Source: Ktedonobacter racemifer DSM 44963
GTDB lineage: Bacteria; Chloroflexota; Ktedonobacteria; Ktedonobacterales; Ktedonobacteraceae
Assembly: GCF_000178855.1 (NCBI RefSeq)
Contig: NZ_ADVG01000002.1
Location: 682,001 to 746,000 of the forward strand
Direction: 5' to 3'
Length of the DNA: 64,000 nt
The notes beneath the pieces are model-generated. The model was not told the origin of the DNA. It made no database searches and saw only the letters and a program-made list of their open reading frames with translations. Positions 54,201 through 62,680 of this stretch are shown one piece after another (positions within the stretch are counted from its first letter, which is position 1; each line of letters opens with the position of its first letter). Position numbers and translations under genes: made by a program.

Positions 54201-54210
54201 AAATACATAC
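53925..54210 (-). ncRNA. Candidate IscB omega-RNA
   Basis: IscB guide RNAs are encoded just upstream of iscB on the same strand, with the guide at their 5' end. The 480-bp region upstream of iscB has no gene but is rich in stems. An 8-bp stem TCTGGTCA/TGACCAGA (54126-54133 with 54182-54189) encloses CTTG/CAAG (54142-54145 with 54152-54155). It also encloses CCCCTGCC paired with GGCA-T-GGGG (54156-54163 with 54169-54177). More GC-rich stems follow towards iscB. By analogy the guide would occupy about 54190-54210. The 3' limit is not defined. Confidence 0.55.
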
Positions 54211-54398
54211 TTGCAAATATCTCGTTCCAAAAAACCACTCTTGTATACTAAAGATGCAAGCTAAACCTGTCAAGGTATATACTATAAGTAATTTCTCCTC
54301 CCTCACCCAAATTTTGATGAGTCAATATACAGCTATCTCTAATAACGGTGGGAACGGAGAAAATTGTAACAACGAAAGGAGCCGTAGAGCAACCACCC

Positions 54399-55271
54399 AT
54401 GAGCAATGCAGTACTCTTTTTCCCGGCACAAAACTTTCTTGGCGAGGGTCCCCTCTGGAACGTGGATGAGCAGGCGCTGTACTGGGTCGATATCATCGGT
54501 CAACATTTTCATTGCCTCGACCCGCGCACTATGCTGCATGAGAGCTTTGATGTTGGCACACCCGTCTGTGTGCTTGCCTTCCGCAAGAGCGGCGGATTGG
54601 TCATGGCGCTACGCGATGGCTTCGCCTACTGGAATGCCCAGGAGAAGCGTCCCGAATATATCGTGCGTCCGCTGGAACACCTGAACAATGTCCGCTTCAA
54701 CGATGGCGCTGTTGACTGCGCGGGGCGCTTCTGGGCTGGTACCATGAGTACCACCGGCGATCTGAACTCAGGAGTACTCTATCGCCTCGATCCCGATGGC
54801 TCACTCCATGTGATGGACACCGGCTTTGGCATTTCAAACGGCCTCGGCTGGAGTCCGGATAACACCATTATGTATCTGACCGATTCGCCTCGACGCGTTA
54901 TTTATGCCTATGACTTCGCGGCCACAACCGGCGCCATTAGCAATAAACGTGTCTTTGTTCAGCTTCCCAATGATCCACCTCAGCCCGATGGCCTGGTCGT
55001 GGATAGCCAGGGTTATGTCTGGAGCGCGCACTGGGGCGGGGGCTGCATCACTCGCTACGCCCCCGATGGCTCCGTGGAGCGTGTCATCCAGGTCGCGGCC
55101 CTACACTCCTCCGCCTGCGTCTTTGGTGGGCCAGCGCTCTCCGATCTCTATATCACCAGCGCCCAACAGGGTCTCTCGCAGGAGCAGCTCAAGCAGTATC
55201 CGCTCTCCGGCGACCTCTTCCACTACCAGAGCGATGTACCCGGCCTGCCAAAATTTCAATTCGCCGGCTAA
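54399..55271 (+). CDS. SMP-30/gluconolactonase family protein
   Basis: This six-bladed beta-propeller lactonase has about 290 residues. Family metal-site segments are NFLGEGPLWN (Glu ligand), LNNVRFNDGAVDCAGRFWAGTM (Asn ligands), ISNGLGWSPDN and QPDGLVVDSQGYVWSAHW. Members hydrolyse sugar lactones such as gluconolactone or arabinolactone. The ATG at 54399 fits the family N-terminus (AVLFFPAQNFLGEGP) but its ribosome site is distant; a GTG at 54348 is possible. Divergent from iscB and near MFS/dehydrogenase genes, it fits sugar-acid metabolism. Confidence 0.85.
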   Translation: MSNAVLFFPAQNFLGEGPLWNVDEQALYWVDIIGQHFHCLDPRTMLHESFDVGTPVCVLAFRKSGGLVMALRDGFAYWNAQEKRPEYIVRPLEHLNNVRFNDGAVDCAGRFWAGTMSTTGDLNSGVLYRLDPDGSLHVMDTGFGISNGLGWSPDNTIMYLTDSPRRVIYAYDFAATTGAISNKRVFVQLPNDPPQPDGLVVDSQGYVWSAHWGGGCITRYAPDGSVERVIQVAALHSSACVFGGPALSDLYITSAQQGLSQEQLKQYPLSGDLFHYQSDVPGLPKFQFAG

Positions 55272-55286
55272 CACGCGCTACGAGAC

Positions 55287-55347
55287 GCGCTACTTGCGTA
55301 CGCGCCTACTCCTGACCTGGAGAAGAAGGCGCGTACGCAAGTAGCGC
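55287..55347. terminator. 20-bp inverted repeat between SMP-30 and MFS genes
   Basis: Perfect arms 55287-55306 and 55328-55347. The right arm and loop lie within the 3' end of the convergent MFS gene. Confidence 0.55.
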
Positions 55348-56646
55348 ACCTGCCTCTTGCACCGCCTGCGCTGGCTGCTCCTCCACGCGCAGAGAGAGAA
55401 TGATATATCCGGAAATGAGCTGGGTCAGGCCGACAAAGGCCATCAACAGGCTGATGCCGTGTACTCCCTCTTTGCTCGTCATAATCCAGCCCATGAACAG
55501 GGGTCCCACAATCCCACCGATACCGCTAATCGAGCCAATCATACCCACGCCCGCGCCCAGCGATTCGCTGCTCAACAGCAAGGCAGGCAGGGTCCAGAAA
55601 ACGCCACCCGCCGCCAGCATGCAGCCCTCCGCAATGATCAGGCTCCCAATACTCATGTTCCGGTTGACCACCACCAGAATACCTGCCGCCAGCAAGGCAA
55701 AGCCCGCGAGAAGATGAGGAACGCCCGCGTGCCGCTTACGCTCTTTGCTTCGATCAGAATGCCGGGAATTTATGTAGAGTCCAACCATTCCCGCAAGCGA
55801 GGGTAGGACCGCGATCAGACCTACGGTGCTGGAGCGCTGGTGTGTCACACCCGTAATGACCACTGGCAGCCAGAAGTTCATGCCCCTGGCTCCCAGCCCT
55901 CCTAAGAGTGATGCTATACCTAATGCCCAGACACTTCCTAGCTTTAACACCTCACGCCAGTTCTGTTTTCGTGTTCCTGCCGTACGCGCCTTATCGCGGG
56001 CAAATTTATGCTCCAGCTCTTCCTGTTCTTCTATACCGATCCAGCGTGCTTTTCCTGGTTCATCCGCGACCAGGAAGAACCAGAGCGGCGCCCACAGCAA
56101 GGGTCCAATGCCTTCTATCACAAAGAGCATACGCCAGTTCATGTGTAGCAACAACAACCCCACAAGTGGCTTTAATGCTAAAGACGTCAGGGGAATGCAG
56201 AACATCCAGTACGTGTTTGCACGTGCTCGCTCCTCCAGGGGAAACCAGCGCGAGAGGAGCACCAGCAGCGCGGGACCCATCGCGCCATCTATCATCCCCA
56301 ACAGAAAGCGTACAATCAACAATTGTGTCGCGTTCTGCACACCACTATTGGCCAGGGCCAGTACGCCCCAGGACAACAAAGCCAGGGTGACGACGCGACG
56401 TGGCCCCCACTTCGCCACCCAGTAGCCCGCTGGCACCTGCGCCAGCAGCGCACCACAACTTAAGACACCCGCGGCAATCCCCACCAGCGTGGCGCCAATC
56501 GCCAGCGACCGCTCTATCTCTGGCAAGGCAAAGCTCAGGTTAATATGGTCCATGGATATAAGAATATGGGTCAACATAATCAGCGGGACAATACGTCTCC
56601 AGCGCTGCCCCAGGCGCGCTGACCGTGTCGAAAAAATATACTGCAT
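55306..56646 (-). CDS. MFS transporter, anion:cation symporter (ACS) type
   Basis: This membrane protein of about 446 residues has twelve predicted TM helices. ACS-family signs are the N-terminal IVPLIMLTHILISMDHINLSFALPEIE (family YxDRxNxS-type motif, here with altered residues), WGPRRVVTLALLSWG and the loop after TM4 LSRWFPLEERARA. ACS carriers take up sugar acids and other organic anions such as hexuronates or galactonate. ATG 56646 follows GGGAG. It converges with the SMP-30 lactonase gene, supporting sugar-acid uptake as an inference. Confidence 0.82.
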   Translation of the reverse strand: MQYIFSTRSARLGQRWRRIVPLIMLTHILISMDHINLSFALPEIERSLAIGATLVGIAAGVLSCGALLAQVPAGYWVAKWGPRRVVTLALLSWGVLALANSGVQNATQLLIVRFLLGMIDGAMGPALLVLLSRWFPLEERARANTYWMFCIPLTSLALKPLVGLLLLHMNWRMLFVIEGIGPLLWAPLWFFLVADEPGKARWIGIEEQEELEHKFARDKARTAGTRKQNWREVLKLGSVWALGIASLLGGLGARGMNFWLPVVITGVTHQRSSTVGLIAVLPSLAGMVGLYINSRHSDRSKERKRHAGVPHLLAGFALLAAGILVVVNRNMSIGSLIIAEGCMLAAGGVFWTLPALLLSSESLGAGVGMIGSISGIGGIVGPLFMGWIMTSKEGVHGISLLMAFVGLTQLISGYIILSLRVEEQPAQAVQEAGALLAYAPSSPGQE

Positions 56647-56802
56647 ACGACAATGTTCTCCCTTCCATCCACCCACACCAGCGGTACCAGTCTTTCTGCG
56701 GTGCGTTCTCTTACAAACATCTATCTCAACTGGTATAGCTCAGAATCAGGCATTTTTCCAGCGCCTGGTTTACATACGCCTATGTTCCCACCATAAAACC
56801 GC

Positions 56803-56833
56803 AGAGAGGAGACATTTTCCCTGCCTCCTCTCT
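56803..56833 (-). terminator. Terminator of the SDR gene
   Basis: A 9-bp stem AGAGAGGAG/CTCCTCTCT (56803-56811 with 56825-56833) is followed on the minus strand by GCGGTTTTATGG. Confidence 0.55.
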
Positions 56834-56854
56834 AGTACTTTCCGCCCGGCACTC

Positions 56855-57649
56855 TTATAACAGCGAGCGCACCAGGCCACCATCGACCTGAATGGTTGTC
56901 CCCGTAATATACGCGGCCTGCCGCGAGGCCAGGAATGTCACCATAGCTCCCATTTCTGCTGGATCGCCCAGGCGCTTCATAGGGATGTCGCGCGCGACAC
57001 TGGCAAGGGCCTCTTCCTCGCTCATGCCAGCGCTTATCCGCTCCTCAATGCGATATACCTGGCGCACCCGGTCAGTCAGGATACGCCCTGGGCAGACGTT
57101 ATTGACGGTAATATTATCCTCGGCCAGTTCGACGGAGAGCGTCTTTGCCAGACCTACCACGCCCGAGCGCACGGCGTTGGAGAGCACCAGGCCATCGATA
57201 GGCTGCTTGACTGAGGTGCTGACAATATTAATAATGCGTCCCTCGCCCGCCTTGCGGAGATGCGGTACCACCTCGCGCACCAGGCGCACGGTGCTGAGCA
57301 AATTTAGCTCAAAGGCCGCGACCCACTGCTCCTCGTCAAGCATTTCAAAGGTGCCGGGTTTAGGACCGCCCGCGTTATTGACGACGATATCCAGCCGTCC
57401 CAGTTCTCGCACCGTAGTGGCGACAATATTCCGAATATCTTCAGCCCGGGTAACATCGGTTGGCACTGCCAGGACTCTGCCCTGGCTTATAGCTTCGATT
57501 TCCCGAGCTGTACGCGTCAGTGCCTCCTGGTCGCGCGAACCAATGACGACAGACGCACCCTCCCGCGCGAGCTCCAGGGCACAGGCACGCCCAATCCCCT
57601 TGCTCGCCGCCAGAACGATGGCAACCTTTCCCTTCAGACCTAGATCCAT
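56855..57649 (-). CDS. Short-chain dehydrogenase-like protein with altered active site
   Basis: This 264-residue Rossmann protein of the SDR superfamily has a cofactor loop of the form AASKGIGRACA, where the usual TGxxxGIG is LAASKGIG. NNAGG and a C-terminal YITGTTIQVDGG are present. The catalytic YxxxK is replaced: the position after the conserved Ser reads LVLSNAVRSGV, giving Ser/Asn and Arg instead of Tyr and Lys. A BKR-like SDR subgroup with an imperfect tetrad is known. It could be a non-canonical reductase or a binding protein. Together with the MFS and the beta-hydroxyacid dehydrogenase it may form a small catabolic set. Confidence 0.82.
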   Translation of the reverse strand: MDLGLKGKVAIVLAASKGIGRACALELAREGASVVIGSRDQEALTRTAREIEAISQGRVLAVPTDVTRAEDIRNIVATTVRELGRLDIVVNNAGGPKPGTFEMLDEEQWVAAFELNLLSTVRLVREVVPHLRKAGEGRIINIVSTSVKQPIDGLVLSNAVRSGVVGLAKTLSVELAEDNITVNNVCPGRILTDRVRQVYRIEERISAGMSEEEALASVARDIPMKRLGDPAEMGAMVTFLASRQAAYITGTTIQVDGGLVRSLL

Positions 57650-57676
57650 ATCGCTCTATCTCCCCTTCATATACGA

Positions 57677-57708
57677 GCGGAGAGCCGGGCTATGTTCCGG
57701 CTCTCCGC
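57677..57708 (-). terminator. Hairpin downstream of the beta-hydroxyacid dehydrogenase gene
   Basis: Perfect 12-bp stem (57677-57688 with 57697-57708), located between the dehydrogenase stop and the SDR start on the minus strand. Confidence 0.55.
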
Positions 57709-57729
57709 GTCTCGTTCTACTCTTCGGGA

Positions 57730-58629
57730 TTATTCCTGCTCTTTGTCGAGGCCCGCGTCCTCTGCAACGCCTTTCGCGAGAGCGGTCCAGTCCATTCCTC
57801 CTCTTCCCTTCGCCACGCCCGTCAGCAGGCGATTGTGCATCAGGCTGGCCAGCGGCATCGGAACACGCACCTGGTCGGCTGTATCCAGCGCCAGATTGAG
57901 ATCCTTGAGGGCCAGCTCCATCTGAAAGCCGACTGGCTCATAGCGTTGCTGCGCGATCATTTTCCCGTAATTTTGATAGATACCACAAGCAAAGAGCGTC
58001 TGCGCGAACATATCCATCACCTGCTCGCGTTGCAAGCCGTTCTTCTCGGCCAGGGTCAGGGCCTCTGCCATCGCCTCCTGCGCGGATGCAATCATGAAGT
58101 TGCCACACAGCTTGACGACGTTAGCCGCGCCCGAATCCTCGCCATAGTCAAAGCTTCCCTGGCCAATGGCCTCTAGAAACGGGCGTACACGCGCCTTCGC
58201 CTCTTCGGGACCCGAAACACAGAGCCAGAGCTTGCGAGCGGCGGCGGCGTCCGGTCGACCAAACACGGGCGAGGCCACATACTGGCTACCATATTCAGCA
58301 TGTAGCCGGGCCAGCTCACGCGAGGTCTCAGGCGAGATGGTGCTCAGCGAGACGTGGACTCCCTCATGACCCAGGCGATGCAAGAAACCATGCTCACCCG
58401 CGACAACCTCCTTAACAGCGACATCGTTAGAGAGCATGGTGAATACTACGCCACCCGGCTCGACGGCTTCAAAAGGCACTTCCGCGCGCTGTGCGCCCTC
58501 GGCAACCAGGGCCTCGGCCTTCTCCGTACTCCGGTTATAGACGCGCAGATCATATCCAGCCTTGAGCAGGTTCCGTGCGATGGGTTCGCCCATTTTGCCC
58601 AGGCCAATAAAGCTTATCTGTTGAGGCAT
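57730..58629 (-). CDS. 3-hydroxyisobutyrate dehydrogenase family oxidoreductase
   Basis: This 299-residue NAD(P)-dependent beta-hydroxyacid dehydrogenase has the N-terminal Rossmann motif FIGLGKMGEPIARNLLKAGY, then VYNRS. The substrate-binding DVSTISP-like segment is here VSLSTISPETS, and the catalytic-Lys helix is GAANVVKLCGNFMIA. The family covers 3-hydroxyisobutyrate, tartronate semialdehyde and glyoxylate/succinic semialdehyde reductases, and I cannot choose among them. A GGAAGAG site precedes ATG 58629. Confidence 0.87.
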   Translation of the reverse strand: MPQQISFIGLGKMGEPIARNLLKAGYDLRVYNRSTEKAEALVAEGAQRAEVPFEAVEPGGVVFTMLSNDVAVKEVVAGEHGFLHRLGHEGVHVSLSTISPETSRELARLHAEYGSQYVASPVFGRPDAAAARKLWLCVSGPEEAKARVRPFLEAIGQGSFDYGEDSGAANVVKLCGNFMIASAQEAMAEALTLAEKNGLQREQVMDMFAQTLFACGIYQNYGKMIAQQRYEPVGFQMELALKDLNLALDTADQVRVPMPLASLMHNRLLTGVAKGRGGMDWTALAKGVAEDAGLDKEQE

Positions 58630-58760
58630 ATGTTCTCTTCCCCCTTCTCACAAGGATTCGCTACATTGCAATATGGTGACATGCATATTAAGAAACATAT
58701 ACACCCAATACTGCAACATCAGCAACTAGTACGCTTGCTTCAGGGAGAACGAACAATCAC

Positions 58761-60014
58761 TTAGGAGCTCACCTCAACTGGGCAGGTCAACCTACGCTGG
58801 TCCTGCGTGACATCCACACCGCCAGCAGCTTCCTTCCATGGATCTTGCTGGGGAAAGAAGTTTGGCGAGAGCGTACAGTCCTTGTAGGGGATATGAAACA
58901 CGGGCGTCACAGAGCCAGACATAGGCGGCACTATCCAGCTCCAGTCAGCAGGCAAGACCCGACCCGCCTCCTCTTCGTTGCGTTGGTGATGCATAAACTG
59001 GCGCGAGGCAGTATGATGATCGATGATGGTCACGCCATGCTGGGTAAATGAGGAGAGGACGGCAATGTTCAATTCGACCAGCGCCCGGTCCTTCCAGAGC
59101 TCGCGATCCAGGCGCGTTTTCAGCCCCATCTTCTCCGCGATAACTGGCAGGAGATTATAGCGTTCAACATCGCCCAGGTTCCGCGCCCCTATCTCGGTTC
59201 CCATATACCAGCCATTGAAGGGGGCAGCGGTATAGGAGACACCACCCACCTCCAGGCGCATGTTGGAGATGACTGGTAGGGCATGCCACTTCAGTCCCAG
59301 ATCCTCAAACCAGGCATACTCTGGATGCGTCAGGGGTACCTCCAGGATCACGTCGTGCGGTAACTCAAAGAGCATCGGTTGCTGGTGTGGCATCTGAATA
59401 ATCAATGGCAAGACGTCAAAGGGGGTTCCCGGTCCTCCCTGCCAGCCAAGCTGGCGCGCGACCTCGCTCAGTTCCTCCAGCATGGGATCACCGATAAGCA
59501 GGCCATTGGGCTGGCGGTATCCAGCGTAGCGTATGAGCTGAGGATTCCAGATACGGATGCCCGGCTCTCCCGGTACCTGGGGCGCGAAGATGGAAATAGT
59601 GGAACGAATCTTCCCTCCATTGGTAGCGACGCGTATATGCTCGACCAGCGCTTCATAGATCTCCTCGGCTGTCTGCACATGCCGCATATCCCGAACCGCC
59701 AGGGAGTTCCAGTGCAAGCGCCCAATACAGCGTGAGTTATTGCGCCAGGCCACACGCGCACCATGGGCCAGTTCCTTCTCTCCCTGCCAGTACGTTCCAG
59801 TCTGCATAATTTCGTCGTGGATTCGCGCCATTCGTGGTATAAAGCCATCAAAACCTTCCTGTTCTCGATAGTAGAGCGATAAATAGGCCATCGCTTCCAT
59901 AAATATTCGCTGTCGCCCACTATCGGTCCCCTCGCCATATTTCCTCTTCATGACTTCTCTATGCTGCGTCTCCTCTCGGACAGTTTTTTCCCGGTGAACG
60001 TACTGGAGTGCCAT
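58761..60014 (-). CDS. nos: Bacterial nitric oxide synthase oxygenase
   Basis: This 417-residue haem protein matches the NOS oxygenase domain. The haem-ligand Cys is in WRNNSRCIGRLHW (about residues 90-102), and GKIRSTISIFAP follows. Further on are PFDVLPLIIQMPHQQPMLFELP, the substrate Glu region NGWYMGTEIGARNLGD, TIIDHHTASRQFMHH and the pterin/dimer segment DWSWIVPPMSGS. As in other bacterial NOS there is no reductase domain, so it must use cellular flavodoxin- or ferredoxin-type reductases. It converts L-arginine to citrulline and NO. It has its own start (AAGGAAGAG, ATG 60014) and stands alone. Confidence 0.95.
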   Translation of the reverse strand: MALQYVHREKTVREETQHREVMKRKYGEGTDSGRQRIFMEAMAYLSLYYREQEGFDGFIPRMARIHDEIMQTGTYWQGEKELAHGARVAWRNNSRCIGRLHWNSLAVRDMRHVQTAEEIYEALVEHIRVATNGGKIRSTISIFAPQVPGEPGIRIWNPQLIRYAGYRQPNGLLIGDPMLEELSEVARQLGWQGGPGTPFDVLPLIIQMPHQQPMLFELPHDVILEVPLTHPEYAWFEDLGLKWHALPVISNMRLEVGGVSYTAAPFNGWYMGTEIGARNLGDVERYNLLPVIAEKMGLKTRLDRELWKDRALVELNIAVLSSFTQHGVTIIDHHTASRQFMHHQRNEEEAGRVLPADWSWIVPPMSGSVTPVFHIPYKDCTLSPNFFPQQDPWKEAAGGVDVTQDQRRLTCPVEVSS

Positions 60015-60592
60015 CTTCTACTCTCTTCCTTTGACAATAGTTGTCTACTTCTGTTTTTCTCAAGACCATGACAATATGTTCAGGAGCATTAACAAGCCCA
60101 AGTATAGCATATTTCTATTTATCATTGAATAAAATCTTATGTTTCATTACAATTAATTCACAATATGAGAATAATGCCATCATCTCGCTTCTTTCATTAA
60201 GCGCACCTGTCGTCGTTTTACATATAAGACCTTTCTCACTCTTAGTTCTCTTCATTCGAGACATTGTTTTTAGCCTGGATGCCTGGTTCACAGAGCTAAC
60301 CCTGGCCTCTCTAACGAGGGCTAAAATGGCTATCTTATGACAATTAATTCATTTATTTTTCCTCAGCTTGTGCAATAAAAATAGTATTAAAAATATAAAC
60401 GACCAGCGAGACCTCATCTTTCACCAGAGAGGCGTCCTCAGCCAATCACCTGGCATTCTACTTCATGAATAATCTCTCACAAATAGAGACAAAAATCACT
60501 CTCCCGAGTGATGAGGATCTGGCGCCCAGTGCTCTATACTAGCTGGCATACCATTCCTGTTATAACCATTATCCCAGCACAAGAGGTTTGCC
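60015..60592. other. AT-rich intergenic region between nos and a small membrane protein gene
   Basis: This 578-bp region is clearly more AT-rich than its neighbours, particularly 60090-60420. No ORF with recognisable similarity, no tRNA and no strong hairpin were seen. It probably holds the divergent promoters of nos and the membrane-protein gene. Confidence 0.4.
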
Positions 60593-61012
60593 ATGAACAG
60601 CATGAATCAACTCAGTTCTTCGCGCCGCCCCATGGGTGTCAGTATCGTCTCGCTTCTCGTTGCGCTTAATGCTATCCTGGTCCTATTCGCCGCGGCCACC
60701 TGGATCTTCGGCATTGGACTCTTTGGCTTCAACATCCCTGGCAATGTGCGTGGATTCGCGATCTGGTATGGCCTTTTCGCCGCACTCTTCGGGATCATAC
60801 TTGGTTACCTTTCCTGGGGACTGTGGTCGCTACAGCGCTGGTCCCTATACACCATCGTTTTTATCGAAGTTCTCAATATTGTCGAGATCCTTGCCGCCTG
60901 GGCTCAGGGTTTTCTCTCCCTGGTGCCATTTATTCTGAGCTTGATTCTGCCCGTCGTCATCCTGACCTACTTTCTGGCTGATCGCCAGGTTCGCCAGGCC
61001 TTTAATGTTTAA
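60593..61012 (+). CDS. Small four-TM membrane protein
   Basis: This 139-residue protein has four predicted TM helices (about 15-40, 54-76, 82-105 and 108-130), a short hydrophilic N-terminus with RRP and a short basic C-terminus. AAGAGGT precedes ATG 60593. The arrangement resembles small DUF2127- or DoxX-like proteins, but no firm family is recognised. Confidence 0.55.
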   Translation: MNSMNQLSSSRRPMGVSIVSLLVALNAILVLFAAATWIFGIGLFGFNIPGNVRGFAIWYGLFAALFGIILGYLSWGLWSLQRWSLYTIVFIEVLNIVEILAAWAQGFLSLVPFILSLILPVVILTYFLADRQVRQAFNV

Positions 61013-61056
61013 GTACCCCAACTCCTCGCGCCTGCGACGCTCGCCTGGTAGGTGGA

Positions 61057-61097
61057 GTGATGTGTGCTGGCAGCCTGCGGCTGCCAGCACACATCAC
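61057..61097. terminator. Perfect 19-bp inverted repeat after the small membrane protein gene
   Basis: Arms 61057-61075 and 61079-61097 with TGC loop; the tip GGCAGCC/GGCTGCC is shared with the hairpin at 1078-1140. Confidence 0.6.
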
Positions 61098-61194
61098 CTG
61101 TCTCTTACCCACAACTTTAGTGGGGAGGGAGGCGTCCTGCTGGCGGGCAAAAGTCCAAGCCAGCTTGGACCCTACAAGGAAGACAGAACGCGAA

Positions 61195-62631
61195 TCATAC
61201 GGGGTCGTGGGTAGCCTCTCGCGCCTCCCATCTGCGGCCCTGTTTCCAGAAGCGTTCTATCTCTTCCAGGTTGCGCCCCTTTGTCTCGGGAATGATAAAC
61301 CAGCAGAAGAGGAAGGCGAGCACGCAAAAACCGGCATACAGCCAGAACGTTACAGGCAGACCAAGGCGAGTCGCCAGTGAGAGAAAGGTTATGCTTATCA
61401 GGAGGTTTGTGCTCCAGTTAAAAAAGGTAGTTATGCTCGCGCCACGCGCGCGAAAGGAGGTGGGGAAGATCTCCGAGCTCATCAGCCAGAAGACAGGACC
61501 CATTCCAATCGCAAAGGCCATAATATAGAGTATGAGCGCCCCTAATACCAGGTAACCGGTATGTGACGTTCCAAGCACAAAAATGCTCCCCATCAGCACC
61601 AGGGCCGCAAGCATACCAATCAGGCCACCCAGCAAGAGCGGTCGCCGCCCTACGCGGTCGATAATCAGGACCGAAACCAATGTGGTCAGGAAATTCACGA
61701 CGCCCACGACGCTGGTAGCCAGAATCGCCACAGAGGCAGAGCGGAAGCCCGCGAAACCAAAGATAGTGGGCGCGTAATAGATGACTGTGTTAATTCCTAC
61801 CAGTTGCTGAAAGACCGCCAGGCCAATGCCCGCAACCAGGGCCAGAATCATGCCCGAGCGCGCGAACTCGCTCAGGGTCACATGTTGGGCATCGCGGACA
61901 GCGTCGCGAATAGCCATCATCTCCTCGCGACGCTCCTGGACACTTAAATGTGTCAACGCCTGCTCGGCCTCCTGCCAGCGCCCCTGCTTTGCCAGCCAGC
62001 GCGGCGTCTCTGTGAGAAAGAGCATTCCTATCAACAACCCCATCCCAGGGATAGCCGCCACCGCCAGCATGGGTCGCCAGCCCATTCCGGCATTGGCAAA
62101 AGCCAGGTCCACCCAGTAGGAGATGGCGATTCCAGCCGTAATCAATAACTGGTCAAAGGTGACCAGCCCGCCACGTAAGGCAGGCGGGGCCATCTCCGCG
62201 ATATACATCGGCGCGAGAAACGAGGAAACGCCTATCGCAAAGCCTAACACAACACGCCAGAGCAGGAACAGAGAGAAATTGGGCGCTCCTGCCGTGAGCA
62301 GGGCACCAATCGCGAAGAGCAGGCCCATGCCAATCAGCGCCTTGCGTCTGCCCAACCAATCGCTCAACCTACCACCAACCAGGGCACCGATAAGACTCCC
62401 CACCAGAACCGAGCTTACCGCCAGTTCCTGCTGAAAGTTAGTGAGGGCAAAATCCCGCTTGAGGAAGAGTAGTGCCCCCGAGATTACTCCTGTGTCGTAG
62501 CCGAAGAGAAAACCGCCGATGGCCGCGACCAGGGCGATTATATACACGCGTGTCGCGTAGTGCTTTCTGGTCCGCGTCGGTGGTATCAAGCTCTCGGGAC
62601 CAGGCGTTCGCGAGGAATGCGGAAAAGACAT
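61195..62631 (-). CDS. MFS sugar transporter (sugar porter family)
   Basis: This protein of about 478 residues has twelve TM helices. Sugar-porter signatures are GYDTGVISGALLFLKRDF, GGRLSDWLGRRKALI, FQQLVGINTVIYYAPTIF, DRVGRRPLLLGG, WLMSSEIFPTSFRARGAS and PETKGRNLEEIERFW. Related proteins (XylE, GalP, AraE, IolT) are proton-linked pentose, hexose or inositol carriers; the substrate here is not determined. ATG 62631 follows AAAGGA. It lies 49 bp after nhaA on the same strand, possibly one transcript. Confidence 0.92.
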   Translation of the reverse strand: MSFPHSSRTPGPESLIPPTRTRKHYATRVYIIALVAAIGGFLFGYDTGVISGALLFLKRDFALTNFQQELAVSSVLVGSLIGALVGGRLSDWLGRRKALIGMGLLFAIGALLTAGAPNFSLFLLWRVVLGFAIGVSSFLAPMYIAEMAPPALRGGLVTFDQLLITAGIAISYWVDLAFANAGMGWRPMLAVAAIPGMGLLIGMLFLTETPRWLAKQGRWQEAEQALTHLSVQERREEMMAIRDAVRDAQHVTLSEFARSGMILALVAGIGLAVFQQLVGINTVIYYAPTIFGFAGFRSASVAILATSVVGVVNFLTTLVSVLIIDRVGRRPLLLGGLIGMLAALVLMGSIFVLGTSHTGYLVLGALILYIMAFAIGMGPVFWLMSSEIFPTSFRARGASITTFFNWSTNLLISITFLSLATRLGLPVTFWLYAGFCVLAFLFCWFIIPETKGRNLEEIERFWKQGRRWEAREATHDPV

Positions 62632-62680
62632 AGTGCGTTCCTTTTCTCGGCTTCGGGCAAACAACTATGTTCGTCCCCTC

